A stretch of DNA of 64,000 nt from positions 159,603 to 223,602 of the forward strand of contig NZ_CAJUBO010000001.1 in NCBI RefSeq assembly GCF_910584445.1, read 5' to 3'. The stretch's first letter is position 1. Each line of letters begins with the position of its first letter. Of this stretch, positions 26,264 to 35,005 are shown piece by piece. Position numbers and translations under genes: made by a program. The notes beneath the pieces are model-generated. The model made no database searches. It saw nothing but the letters and a program-made list of their open reading frames with translations, and was not told the DNA's origin. The DNA is from an uncultured Desulfovibrio sp. (lineage in GTDB: Bacteria > Desulfobacterota > Desulfovibrionia > Desulfovibrionales > Desulfovibrionaceae).

Positions 26264-26907
26264 GGATTGTAGGCCACCCCGAGGATACGCACAGGCTCCC
26301 CGTCCAGCGCCGTCAGCGCGTGCGGCACGATGGAATTGTAATAGATGCTCTCGCCGGGCGAGAGGTCATAGGCCTTGCGGCCGTAGCGCACGCGCAGCCT
26401 GCCCGCCAGGACGAGGATGAATTCCTCCCCCTGGTGCGAGGTGAGCCTCGGCTCTTCCGCGCCCGGCGCCGGCGGAAAAAATTCCACGCAAAACGGCTCC
26501 ATGTTGCGGTCGCTCTTGCCCATGCCGAGCACCTGATAGATATAGCCGGGCCGCTGGATGTCGGCGGCAGGTTCCGCCCCGCCCGCGCGGGGGAGGTCGG
26601 CGTCTTCCGCCATGGGGGGCGCCGCGTGGCGGCCGTCGGGAAAGCCCTCGATGCGCGCGATGACCGGGTCCGTGCATTCCTGGTCGTCAAGAAAGGTGCC
26701 GAGGCGCACGTCAAGGGCGCGCGCCACCTTTTGCAGCGTCCCGATGGGCGGATAGATATCCCCATTTTCCAGGCGTTCCAGAAAGGCCGGGGAAAGATTG
26801 GTCGTCTCGGCGAGCGCCGCGAGATCCATCCCCCGCTCTTCCCGAAAGGCGCGGACCCGCGCGCCCACGGCGTTGCCCTGCGATGGCGGGGTGGCTGTGC
26901 CGGGCAT
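26260..26907 (-). CDS. XRE-family regulator with C-terminal cupin domain
   Basis: 215 residues. An HTH_3 DNA-binding domain occupies residues ~13-70 (GARVRAFREERGMDLAALAE and SPAFLERLENGDIYPP). A Cupin_2 sensor lies at ~140-213 (SHQGEEFILVLAGRLRVRYG, LSPGESIYYNS, PHALTAL). Regulators of this architecture usually control the adjacent metabolic gene in response to a small ligand. Here the acyl-CoA ligase is translationally coupled downstream, so it is the likely target. CCAAGGAGCAACC precedes the ATG. Confidence 0.9.
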   Translation of the reverse strand: MPGTATPPSQGNAVGARVRAFREERGMDLAALAETTNLSPAFLERLENGDIYPPIGTLQKVARALDVRLGTFLDDQECTDPVIARIEGFPDGRHAAPPMAEDADLPRAGGAEPAADIQRPGYIYQVLGMGKSDRNMEPFCVEFFPPAPGAEEPRLTSHQGEEFILVLAGRLRVRYGRKAYDLSPGESIYYNSIVPHALTALDGEPVRILGVAYNP

Positions 26908-27030
26908 GGTTGCTCCTTGGAAAGACCTGAGAGAGGCGGCTTCGCGCCGAAACCGCAGCATGCCGCACTATAGCGGCATCGGCCGTTGCAGGCAAGCGCG
27001 GCGCATGCGGCCGGGACTGGGGGAATCTCC

Positions 27031-27059
27031 TTGAAAATTTGCGAAAAAAGGTCTAGAGT
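27031..27059 (+). promoter_or_regulatory. Candidate sigma-70 promoter of the OmpH-like gene
   Basis: TTGAAA, a 17-bp spacer, then TAGAGT, with an AT-rich spacer. It lies 35 bp upstream of the ATG at 27094. Confidence 0.7.
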
Positions 27060-27093
27060 CACCTTCACTTTCTTTAAGAGGAGTCGTACCATC

Positions 27094-27663
27094 ATGCGTA
27101 TTTCCCGAATCATTCTGCCGGTCCTCGCGGGCATGCTCGCGCTCACGGGCTGCCAGCAGCAGGAAAGCCAGGTCGCGCAGCCCAAGATCGCCATTGTGGA
27201 CATGGGCCGCGTCATGCGCGACAGCGAACCCGGCAAGGAAGGCGTGAAATTCCTGGAAAGCCGTCAGGCCGTCATGCAGGAACAGCTCGATGCCATCCAG
27301 GACCGCCTGGAAAAGAATCCCAAGGACGAAGCGGCCATGCAGGAGCTGCAGCGCGTCTATGCCGCCTCGCAGCAGCGCATGCAGGCCGAGCAGCAGAATG
27401 TGGTCAACCTGCTTTTTGACAGCGTGCAGCGCGTGGTCAACAGCTACCGCGAGGCCCAGGGCTACGACATCATCCTCGGCGCCGAGGCCGCCGCGTCCTA
27501 TACGCAGTCGGCGGATGTCACCGCGGCCATCATCGCGGAAGTGAACAAGCAGAAGATCGAGTTCAAGCCCGTGCCCGAACCCGCGCTGCCCGGCGGCGCC
27601 GCACCCGAAGCCGCCGCTCCGGAAAAGGCTCCCACGGCCCGGGACGCCGCGCCCGCAAAGTAA
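27094..27663 (+). CDS. OmpH/Skp-like periplasmic lipoprotein
   Basis: 189 residues. The lipoprotein signal ends in the lipobox LALTGC (Cys20). The mature part begins IAIVDMGRVMRDSE, the typical OmpH/Skp N-terminal strand. A long Gln/Glu-rich coiled coil follows (about residues 55-115), then AQGYDIILGAEAAASY, also an OmpH hallmark. An Ala/Pro-rich C-terminal tail is added. Skp-type chaperones hold unfolded outer-membrane proteins; membrane anchoring is a variation. AAGAGGAG lies upstream. It is monocistronic between a promoter and a terminator. Confidence 0.85.
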   Translation: MRISRIILPVLAGMLALTGCQQQESQVAQPKIAIVDMGRVMRDSEPGKEGVKFLESRQAVMQEQLDAIQDRLEKNPKDEAAMQELQRVYAASQQRMQAEQQNVVNLLFDSVQRVVNSYREAQGYDIILGAEAAASYTQSADVTAAIIAEVNKQKIEFKPVPEPALPGGAAPEAAAPEKAPTARDAAPAK

Positions 27664-27706
27664 CTGGGCCATGGCCGCGCCTCGCGCGGCAAACGGCAAC
27701 TGTCAG

Positions 27707-27735
27707 GCGCCTGCCCGCAAGGGCGGGCGCTTTTT
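27707..27735 (+). terminator. Intrinsic terminator of the OmpH-like gene
   Basis: A 10-bp stem with one wobble pair (27707-27716 with 27721-27730), a GCAA tetraloop and five T (27731-27735). Confidence 0.9.
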
Positions 27736-27756
27736 CGTGGGGGCGCCGCTGCGGCT

Positions 27757-27791
27757 GGAGCGTTTCCGCGATTTCAGTGCGAAAACGCCCT
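27757..27791. repeat. 35-bp imperfect palindrome, copy 1
   Basis: 30 of 35 positions match 46473-46507. The repeat is GGAGCGTT..CGCGATTTC followed by ..TGCGAAAACGC.CT, an imperfect inverted repeat. It includes the first two bases of the tlyA stop codon region, at the 3' end of that gene. Confidence 0.6.
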
Positions 27792-28563
27792 ACTCCGGCC
27801 GCCGGAAGAGGGCCATGTATTCCTGATTGCCCTTGGGACCCTTGATGGCCGCTGGCAGGACGCCGTGCGCCTCCAGGCCCAGCGTTTCGGTGCAGAAGCG
27901 CACGATCTTGTCCACCGCGCGCTGCCGCGCCGCTTCGTCGCGCACCACGCCGCGCACGGTTTCGCCGGGTCCCAGTTCGAACTGCGGCTTGATGAGCAGG
28001 GCGGCACGGCCTCCGGGGCGCAGCCACGCCATGCACGGCGGCAGGATCAGCGTCAGCGAGATGAACGAGACATCGCCCGTGAGCAGGTCTACCGGCTCGG
28101 GGATGAGGTCCGGCCGGGCGTGGCGCAGATTGACGCCTTCCAGGTTGATGACGCGCGGATCGGCGCGCAGGCGTTCGTGGAGCTGGGCGCGGCCCACGTC
28201 CACGGCATAGACGCGCGCGGCCCCGCGCTGGAGCAGGCAGTCGGTGAAGCCGCCCGTGGAGGCCCCGGCGTCCACGCAGACAAGCCCGTTCACCTCCAGA
28301 TGGAAATTGTCGAGCAGGGTGAGCAGTTTCCAGGCGCCCCGGCTGACAAAGCGCTCGCCGGGCAGGAGGGCGAGGCGCGTGCCTTCGGGATAGCCGTGCC
28401 CCGGCTTGGGCACCCGCACGGGCGGCGCGCCGGGGGGGGCCGCGTCCGGCGGCGCAAGCACGATGCGCCCGGCCATGATGAGGCTGCGCGCCTGCTCCCG
28501 GCTTTCGGCCAGGCCCTGCTCAAAGGCGAGCTGGTCGGCGCGCGCGCGGGGGGGCCTGCCCAT
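27790..28563 (-). CDS. tlyA: TlyA-family rRNA 2'-O-methyltransferase
   Basis: 257 residues. An N-terminal S4 RNA-binding domain (ADQLAFEQGLAESREQARSL) precedes an FtsJ/RrmJ methyltransferase fold. The SAM loop is CVDAGASTGGFTDCLLQ, with GDVSFISLTLILP and LIKPQFELGPGE downstream. The catalytic K-D-K-E residues appear present (RGAWKLL, GDVSF, IKPQFE). It methylates ribose 2'-OH in 16S/23S rRNA; in some bacteria it acts as a hemolysin-like protein. It is 5 bp downstream of motB with a weak ribosome site, so coupling is likely. Confidence 0.9.
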   Translation of the reverse strand: MGRPPRARADQLAFEQGLAESREQARSLIMAGRIVLAPPDAAPPGAPPVRVPKPGHGYPEGTRLALLPGERFVSRGAWKLLTLLDNFHLEVNGLVCVDAGASTGGFTDCLLQRGAARVYAVDVGRAQLHERLRADPRVINLEGVNLRHARPDLIPEPVDLLTGDVSFISLTLILPPCMAWLRPGGRAALLIKPQFELGPGETVRGVVRDEAARQRAVDKIVRFCTETLGLEAHGVLPAAIKGPKGNQEYMALFRRPE

Positions 28564-28568
28564 GCGGC

Positions 28569-29276
28569 TCAGTAGACCACGCTGTAGGACATGACCTCCG
28601 GGCGGTGGAAGAAAAATTCCACACGCCGGTTCACGGCCCTGCTTTCTTCGGAAATGCCCGGCTTGAGCGGCCGCGTCTCGCCGTAGGCGACGCCGCGCAG
28701 CCGCGTGGGCTTGACCCCGTGCTCGGCCAGATAGCGGAGCACGGCGGCAGCGCGCGCGCCCGAAAGCTCCCAGGGCGAATCAAAGGGCGGCCGCGCCTCG
28801 GTGCCGTCGGCATGCCCGCGCACCACCAGGTAGAGATTGTATTCTTTCATGATGTCGAGCACATCGCCGAGCACCTTGATGCCTTCGGGCTGGAGCGCCA
28901 CTTCGCCGGGCTTGAACATGATATCGGAATTGACGCGCAACTGGACGCCCACATCATCGGCGCTGATGCCCGAGGCGCTCTGCGGCACCGCGTCGGCCAT
29001 GAGCATCTGCTTGATTTTCTGGGCGATGGCGTAGTGGGATTTTTCCACTTCGCTGATCTTGAGATCGCGGGTGTCGATCTTGTCCGTATTCTGGATGAAC
29101 GGATTGTTGGAGACGGGCGAGGTGGCGCTGGAGTCGAAATTGCGTTCGCCGCTGAAATAGGCGGCAAGACCGGCCTTGGTCTCCGGCGGCACCATGTTCA
29201 GGATCCAGAGCAGAAGAAAGAAGGCCATCATGGCCGTGACAAAGTCGGCATATGCGACTTTCCATGCGCCGCCCAT
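28569..29276 (-). CDS. motB: Flagellar motor stator protein MotB
   Basis: 235 residues. One membrane helix follows YADFVTAMMAFFLLLWILN, in which D11 is the proton-binding aspartate of the stator. The C-terminal OmpA/MotB peptidoglycan-binding domain shows VVRGHADGTE, LSGARAAAVLRYL and RLRGVAYGETRP. The cytoplasmic leader before the helix is only about seven residues. An in-frame TGA five codons upstream and a strong AAGGAGG fix this start. It pairs with MotA, encoded 125 bp upstream. Confidence 0.94.
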   Translation of the reverse strand: MGGAWKVAYADFVTAMMAFFLLLWILNMVPPETKAGLAAYFSGERNFDSSATSPVSNNPFIQNTDKIDTRDLKISEVEKSHYAIAQKIKQMLMADAVPQSASGISADDVGVQLRVNSDIMFKPGEVALQPEGIKVLGDVLDIMKEYNLYLVVRGHADGTEARPPFDSPWELSGARAAAVLRYLAEHGVKPTRLRGVAYGETRPLKPGISEESRAVNRRVEFFFHRPEVMSYSVVY

Positions 29277-29401
29277 AGGTCCTCCTTGTCAGGATGCGGC
29301 CGTCGCCGCCAGGCGGAAAAACCGCATCCCCGCGCCGACGCGCGGGAATGCGGAGATCGGGAAACGTTGCGGAGCTTCCGCGGCCCGGAAGCGCCTGCGG
29401 C

Positions 29402-30250
29402 CTAGCCGCTCTTGAGCCGGTCTTCCATCTCCGGGAAGGACGGCCGGAACGGATACGGAATGGCGCGCCTGCCGTACTCCACGGCGATGAGCGGCGTGGA
29501 ACCGCGAATGGCCGCGGCCACGGCCTCCTTCACCGCGTTGTAGTAGAAATGCTCTTCGGAAACATAGTTCTCCAGCTTGGAACCCATGGGACCGAACAGA
29601 CCGTAGCAGCAGAGGATGCCGAAGAACGTGCCCACCAGGGCCGCGCCGATGTGGTGGCCGAGCACGTCCGGCGGCTCGTTGATTTTGCCCATGGTCAGCA
29701 CCACGCCGAGCACGCAGGCCACGATGCCCATGCCCGGCAGCGATTCGGCCATGTGCGACACCGAATGCGCGGGGAGCATGCCCTCCTCGCGCATGGTCTC
29801 CATGTCCATGTCCATGAGGCTGTCGATGTCCGCGGGGTCGCCGGTGGTCAGATAGACGCGCAGGGTGTCGCCGATGAAGCTGACCAGCGTGGTATCCTTG
29901 GAGATATTCGGGTATTTGCTGAAGATGGGGCTGGACTCCGGCTTTTCGACGTCACCTTCGATGCTGATGACGCCCTCGCGGTGCATTTTGGAAAACAGGG
30001 CGTAGAGCAGGGCCAGGGTCTCGAGGTAGCGGGCCTTGCTGGAGCCGGGATCGGCGAAAAGGTGCTTGAGGCTCTTGACGATGAGGCTGAACGTGTACTT
30101 GGTCTGGCCGCCGAAGAACGCGCCCAGGCCGCAGCCGAGGATGATGATGAATTCCGCGGGCTGGAAGAGCACGGCCCAGTCGCCGTGCGACATGGTGTAG
30201 CCGATGCCCACAGAGGCTGCGACAACGATGAGGCCAATGAGCAGATACAT
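29402..30250 (-). CDS. motA: Flagellar motor stator protein MotA
   Basis: 282-residue inner-membrane stator subunit with four membrane helices. It shows GCGLGAFFGGQ near the N-terminus, a cytoplasmic loop with EKPESSPIFSKYP, and the conserved proline segment SLPGMGIVACVLGVVLTMG in the third helix. With MotB it forms the proton-driven torque generator. It is expressed from its own sigma-70-like promoter (30330-30358), and a motA-motB-tlyA transcript is likely. Confidence 0.95.
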   Translation of the reverse strand: MYLLIGLIVVAASVGIGYTMSHGDWAVLFQPAEFIIILGCGLGAFFGGQTKYTFSLIVKSLKHLFADPGSSKARYLETLALLYALFSKMHREGVISIEGDVEKPESSPIFSKYPNISKDTTLVSFIGDTLRVYLTTGDPADIDSLMDMDMETMREEGMLPAHSVSHMAESLPGMGIVACVLGVVLTMGKINEPPDVLGHHIGAALVGTFFGILCCYGLFGPMGSKLENYVSEEHFYYNAVKEAVAAAIRGSTPLIAVEYGRRAIPYPFRPSFPEMEDRLKSG

Positions 30251-30329
30251 GCCGTACCGCCTGTGCGGCCGCGCCGTGGCGTCCGCGAGGTTCCGTGTCC
30301 GGGCGGGAATGTCCGCGCCATGTGGCCGG

Positions 30330-30358
30330 AGTATATACTACTCCGCTGCCCATCTCAA
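30330..30358 (-). promoter_or_regulatory. Sigma-70-like promoter of motAB
   Basis: On the minus strand, TTGAGA (30358-30353), a 17-bp spacer and TATACT (30335-30330). The -10 box lies in a small palindrome GGAGTAGTATATACTCC. It is 80 bp upstream of motA. Confidence 0.75.
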
Positions 30359-30396
30359 CGGCGTAACGCGCTGAATCTTTAGAGCGCCGCGCGGCC

Positions 30397-32535
30397 TCAG
30401 CGGCCGAAGAGGCCGCGGACCAGGCCGCCCGCGTTGCCGAGGCCCTCCCGCACGGCCCCGCCGGCCTTGCCCGCCCCGGCGGCGCCCGCCGTGCCGAGAT
30501 CGCGCGCGCCCCTGCCGAGCGCGCCGGGCGCGGTGCCCAGCCTGCGGCCCAGCTCCAGGGCGAATTTCGGATCGACGCCGACGCTCACATCGCTGAACGG
30601 TCCCTTGAACGTCAGGGGAATGTTGAGCCCCATGGTCGTCACCGTGGCCGTCCCTTCCAGGAACTCGCGCGGCAGGTTCGCGCGCAGGTCGCCCCGCGCG
30701 GAAAGGCCGTCGGCCGTGACGGTGACGGGCCGCGCGGCGATCTCGCCCTTGCGGGCCGTGAAGGGCGCGCGCGCCGTGGCGATGCGCTCGGGCACGGCGA
30801 GGTTGCCGACGGGGAGTTTTCGCAGCGTCTGCGCCGCCTCGCGCAACGCCGGGGTGGTCAGGTCGCGCGCCTCGAGCACGCCTTCGCCCTCCAGCGCGGC
30901 GAGCATGGCCCGGCTGTCCGCCCCGGCGGTCCTGAGCCGGACAGTGAAGGCGGCGCTGCCCCCGGCGACGCCGGCCTTGCCGGCAGCCGCGCAGAGCGCC
31001 CCGATGTCCACACCGGCGCCATCGGCGGCGAGGGTATAGGCGCGGGCGGCCATGTCGGCGGTGAAGGTGCCCCTGAGCTGGCCGCCGCCGGCAAGCCGGG
31101 CGGAGAAATCCTTGAGGGCGTAACGTCCGGCCTTGCCCGTGACGAGCGTTGCGATGTCCTTCAGGCCGAACGCCCCGTGACGCAGCCCGGCGATGGCGAG
31201 GCGCAGGTCAACGGCGGGCAGCCCCGCGGCGTTTTGCGCGGGCGCGGCTGCCGGCGCGCCGCCCCGTGGCGCCTGCCGTTGCGCGGCGGGCGCGCTGGCG
31301 CTTTGTCGCGCGGAGGGCGCCGTCCCCTTCCCCGGGAGCAGCGCGTCCAGCGCGATCGTGCCCAGGTTCAGGGCGCCGCGCACCGACGGGACCGCGTTTT
31401 CCCCATCAGGCAGGCCCAGGGCCAGATCGCCGCCAAGGCGCACGCCGGCCGCCTGGCCGGAAAGGTCCGCGAGGCGCAGGGTGGTGCCGGAATACTCCGC
31501 GCGGCAGCGGATATCGAGGGTGTCCGCGTCGCCTTCGGGCAGGGCGGCGCCCGCCAGGGCCGCCAGCCTGCGCGGCGAGCCGCCCAGTTGCGCCTCGCCC
31601 GCAAAGGCCACGGGCGCGAGCGTGCCCTGTCCGTTGAGCGTCAGCCTGGCCTGCGGCGTGGAGAGCCGCGCCTGGGCCAGGCGCAGGGTCAGGCTCCCGA
31701 GGTCGAGCGCGCCCTCGCAGGCAAGCTGGAGCGGCGCCAGTTCGCGCGGGAGCGCGCCCTTGAGCGGGGTAAAGGCCAGGGAGGTCTGGCGGAAGGTCAG
31801 GTTCGGCGCGTAGTAGCGCAGCGCGGCCTTGAAGGCGAGGTTGCCCGCCAGCAGCGGCGTGGCGTCCGCGGACTCCCGGCCGCCCGCCGTGGCCGGGGCG
31901 GCCTTCCCGGCCGGGGGCGTGCCGCGAAGTTTGAGGATCTCCAGCACAAGATCCCCCTGGATCTCCACCTCCTCACGGCGGCGCAGATTGCCCAGGGAAA
32001 GATTGAAGCCGGAAACGCGGGTCTCCTGCCGGCCGTCATTCAGGCGCAGGGCGCCCTGCGTGACGGTCAGGCGCCGGAGTTCCAGCGGCAGGGCGTCATC
32101 GGGGGCCTTGCGGGTCTCGGCGCGTTGTTCCGCCTGCGGCTCCCGGCGCTTTCCGGCGGTGTCGGTCCCGGCGGCGGGCGAGGGCGCATGCAGGCGGATC
32201 ACCGCCTCGGGGCGGTCGAGCTGGAGTTCGCTGAGCACGAGGTTGCCGGAAAACAGGGGGGCCAGCTCCAGCTGGGCCATGCCGCCCTGAAGCGAGACGG
32301 AGACATCCGTGCCGTCGAGGCTGCCGCTCCAGCGGGCGCCGCCAAAGCGGATGCCGGGCGGCAGGAGGGAGATGCGCGGCGGCGCGTCCAGCTGGAGCGG
32401 CGCGCCCGTGGCGCCCTGCGTGGCGTCGGCGATGCGCCTGACGATAAAGTCCGCGTCAATGCGCGTGACAAGGAACGCCGCCCCCGCGCCCGCAAGGACG
32501 ACAAGGGCCAGTATCCAGAGCAGAACTCGTTTCAT
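30397..32535 (-). CDS. AsmA-family protein
   Basis: 712 residues. One N-terminal membrane anchor (VLLWILALVVLAGAGAAFLV) precedes the AsmA N-terminal domain (PLQLDAPPRISLLPPGIRFG) and a long beta-rich repeat region. The AsmA_2-like C-terminus runs from GVLEARDLTTPALREAAQTL to LNIPLTFKGPFSDVSVGVDP. These RBG-type bridge proteins span the periplasm and carry phospholipids to the outer membrane. The Ala/Pro linker at about 400-440 and the Gly/Ala tail are low-complexity. It is a single gene upstream of the motAB promoter. Confidence 0.85.
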   Translation of the reverse strand: MKRVLLWILALVVLAGAGAAFLVTRIDADFIVRRIADATQGATGAPLQLDAPPRISLLPPGIRFGGARWSGSLDGTDVSVSLQGGMAQLELAPLFSGNLVLSELQLDRPEAVIRLHAPSPAAGTDTAGKRREPQAEQRAETRKAPDDALPLELRRLTVTQGALRLNDGRQETRVSGFNLSLGNLRRREEVEIQGDLVLEILKLRGTPPAGKAAPATAGGRESADATPLLAGNLAFKAALRYYAPNLTFRQTSLAFTPLKGALPRELAPLQLACEGALDLGSLTLRLAQARLSTPQARLTLNGQGTLAPVAFAGEAQLGGSPRRLAALAGAALPEGDADTLDIRCRAEYSGTTLRLADLSGQAAGVRLGGDLALGLPDGENAVPSVRGALNLGTIALDALLPGKGTAPSARQSASAPAAQRQAPRGGAPAAAPAQNAAGLPAVDLRLAIAGLRHGAFGLKDIATLVTGKAGRYALKDFSARLAGGGQLRGTFTADMAARAYTLAADGAGVDIGALCAAAGKAGVAGGSAAFTVRLRTAGADSRAMLAALEGEGVLEARDLTTPALREAAQTLRKLPVGNLAVPERIATARAPFTARKGEIAARPVTVTADGLSARGDLRANLPREFLEGTATVTTMGLNIPLTFKGPFSDVSVGVDPKFALELGRRLGTAPGALGRGARDLGTAGAAGAGKAGGAVREGLGNAGGLVRGLFGR

Positions 32536-32719
32536 GCGGCCTCCGCGCTCCGGTGCGGCAGTTTTTTTGTTCTATACGGGAACTCGCGCCGCCCCGCAAG
32601 CCGGCGCCCCGGCCGGAGCGCGGCGAAAACAGACCACGCGGACGCGCACGCCCGTTCCGCGCCCCTCCCCGCCCGGAAGCGCGTGTTTACCGGCGGCGCA
32701 AAAGCCGGTACAAGAAGGG

Positions 32720-33697
32720 ATGGTCTTGCTGCAGGCGTTCGGAGGGGTCTTCAGCCTCCTGCTCGTTGTGGGCGTGGGCTATGTCCTCGCGGCTCTCGGC
32801 TGGTTCTCGCCGGAGAGTCGCAGGCTCCTTCCCCGGCTCGTGACCAACGTGGCCCTGCCGCCGTTTCTCCTGTGCACCATCCTGCGCTCCTTCGGGCGCG
32901 AGGACCTGGCGCACATGCTCCAGGGCGCGCTCCTGCCGCTGGTCGCCATGGTGCTCATGTATGCGCTGGCCTGGGTGACGGGCCGCGCGGCCCGGGTGGA
33001 CCGCCGGCATTTCGGCCTGTTCTGCGCCTGCGTCTCCAACCCGAACACCATCTTCATCGGCATCCCGGTCAATATGGCGCTCTTCGGGGAAGCGGCGGTG
33101 CCCTATGTGCTCCTCTACTATTTCGCGAGCGCCGCGTTTTTCTGGACCGTGGGCAACTATGCCATCAGCAGGGACGAGCGCGCCGGCGGGTCCGCCGCGC
33201 GGCGGGAGGAAGCGGGAGCGGTCCCTGCGGAGAGCCGCCTGGCGGGACGGCTGAAAAACATCGTGTCCGCGCCCATGCTCGGTTTTCTGGCAGGCTTCCT
33301 CCTGGCGCTCCTGGAGGTGGAGCCGCCCCGCGTCATCCTGGACGCGGCGCGCCTGGTGGGCGGACTCACCACGCCGCTGGCCCTGATCTTCATCGGCGTG
33401 ACCCTGCAGGGCATGGAGCTGCGCCGGCTCCACCTCACGCGGGACATGCTCCTGGCGCTGGCGGGCCGCATGGTGGCAAGCCCGCTCCTCATGTGGGCGC
33501 TCCTGCCGTTTTTCGGGCTGCCGGAACTTGCGGGCAGGGTCTTCGTCATGCAGGCGTCCCTGCCGGTGCTCATGCAGGTGGCTATCCTGAGCGGCTATTA
33601 TGGGACGGACCCGGAGTTCGGCTCGCTCATGGTCTCGCTTTCCACGCTCGCCTGCGCAGTGACCATTCCCGTCTGGATGGTCCTGCTCTCGCTGTAG
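32720..33697 (+). CDS. AEC-family (auxin efflux carrier-like) transporter
   Basis: 325 residues with about ten membrane helices in two five-helix halves. Conserved features are LPPFLLCTI, CVSNPNTIFIGIPV and the second-half segment TTPLALIFIGVTLQGMELR. Members export malonate, malate or other organic acids; no neighbour indicates the substrate. AAGAAGGG abuts the ATG at 32720, too close for normal initiation, so the TTG two codons later may be used instead. It is convergent with the MFS gene. Confidence 0.85.
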   Translation: MVLLQAFGGVFSLLLVVGVGYVLAALGWFSPESRRLLPRLVTNVALPPFLLCTILRSFGREDLAHMLQGALLPLVAMVLMYALAWVTGRAARVDRRHFGLFCACVSNPNTIFIGIPVNMALFGEAAVPYVLLYYFASAAFFWTVGNYAISRDERAGGSAARREEAGAVPAESRLAGRLKNIVSAPMLGFLAGFLLALLEVEPPRVILDAARLVGGLTTPLALIFIGVTLQGMELRRLHLTRDMLLALAGRMVASPLLMWALLPFFGLPELAGRVFVMQASLPVLMQVAILSGYYGTDPEFGSLMVSLSTLACAVTIPVWMVLLSL

Positions 33698-33745
33698 CTC
33701 CGCCGCTATCCCACGATCTTCCTTCCCCGGGGGGAGGCGCCCTTT

Positions 33746-33771
33746 CGCCGGATGGCCGGGGGCGTCCGGCG
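33746..33771. terminator. Stem-loop between convergent transporter genes
   Basis: CGCCGGA pairs with TCCGGCG (33746-33752 with 33765-33771) in the 76-bp gap. There is no U-tract on either side, so termination is only suggested. Confidence 0.3.
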
Positions 33772-33773
33772 GC

Positions 33774-34958
33774 CTACTCGCCGCGGGATTCCGGGCCGCG
33801 CGAAAGCAGATACGAGAAGAGCGCCCCCAGCGCGGCCACGCCCGCCAGCACCTGGATGGCCGCGGGCAGGCCCGCCATGTCGGCCACGCGCCCCAGAAAC
33901 GGCTGCGCCACCCCGCCGAGGCTGGTGGACAGCCCCAGCGTCACGCCGGAGGCAAAGCCGATGTTCCGGGCAAGGAGCCGCTGGCCCAGGACCACCTGGG
34001 AACTGAAGGGCGCGTAGAGCACAAAGCCGAGCAGGGGCAGGACGGCATAGCCCCAGCCGGCATCGGGCGCGAGGCTGAAGGCGAGCACGGCCACGGGCAT
34101 GAGGCTGAAGGCCAGGCGGATGACCGGCACGCAGCCGATGCGGTCCGAGAGCAGGCCGCCCATGATGTTGCAGGCCACGCCGCTGGCGCAGAAGATGATC
34201 AGCGCCAGGGCGCCGGCGGCTTTGGACTGCCCGAAGACGTTGACCCAATAGAGCGGGATGAAGGCGTTGAAGCCCACAAAGACCGTGGAACGGGCCACGA
34301 TGACCACGATGAGCCGGGAAAATTCATGCCAGTTGTTGGCCGGCGGATGCGCCGCGTTCGCTGCTCCGGCGGCGGAGCGTTGCGAAGCGCGTTGCGGAGA
34401 GGGCGGCGTTGTCCTGCCCAGGCGCGTGATGCCCCAGAGCAGGACGAGCGCCATGGCGATGCCGAGCGCGGCAAAGACGGCCATGCCGCGAATGCCGAAG
34501 CCGCCCACAAAGACGGTCACGAGGAGCGGCCCGAGGATGAAGCCGCTGTTGCCGCCGATGGAGAAGATGCTCAGGCCGATGCCCTTGCTCTTGCCGGAGA
34601 CCTTGTTGGCGTGGCGCGCGCCTTCGGGATGGAAGAGCGCCGAACCGACGCCGCTCACGGCAATGGCGGTGAACATGGCCCAGTAGCCGCCGAGAAAGCC
34701 CATGCAGGCGATGCCGCAGCCCGCCAGCGCCACGCCCAGGGGCAGGAACCACGGCTTGGAGAGCCTGTCGGCCAGCAGGCCGAAAATGGGCTGGATGATG
34801 GAGGACAGGCAGGAATAGGCGAGCATGAGTCCGCCCGTGGCCTGATAGTCCAGCCCGTAGGCCGAACGCAGGTACGGCAGCGAGGCGGGCAGGGCGCCCG
34901 CGTTGACATCGCAGGAGAGATGCCCCAAAGCGAGCAGCAGGATCTTTTTCTTTTCCAT
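33774..34958 (-). CDS. MFS transporter, fosmidomycin-resistance (Fsr) type
   Basis: 394 residues with 12 membrane helices. It begins LLALGHLSCDVNAGALPASL, a segment typical of the Fsr subgroup. FGLLADRLSKPWFLPLG is the MFS A-loop, and ALFHPEGARHANK follows helix 4. Fsr proteins export fosmidomycin and similar small molecules by proton antiport; the physiological substrate is unknown. The ribosome site before ATG 34958 is weak. It is 47 bp downstream of cobJ on the same strand and may end the tetrapyrrole operon. Confidence 0.85.
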   Translation of the reverse strand: MEKKKILLLALGHLSCDVNAGALPASLPYLRSAYGLDYQATGGLMLAYSCLSSIIQPIFGLLADRLSKPWFLPLGVALAGCGIACMGFLGGYWAMFTAIAVSGVGSALFHPEGARHANKVSGKSKGIGLSIFSIGGNSGFILGPLLVTVFVGGFGIRGMAVFAALGIAMALVLLWGITRLGRTTPPSPQRASQRSAAGAANAAHPPANNWHEFSRLIVVIVARSTVFVGFNAFIPLYWVNVFGQSKAAGALALIIFCASGVACNIMGGLLSDRIGCVPVIRLAFSLMPVAVLAFSLAPDAGWGYAVLPLLGFVLYAPFSSQVVLGQRLLARNIGFASGVTLGLSTSLGGVAQPFLGRVADMAGLPAAIQVLAGVAALGALFSYLLSRGPESRGE

Positions 34959-35005
34959 GGCCCCATGAGGCTACGCTTCGGGGCGGAAAAATCCAAGGCT
35001 GTTTT

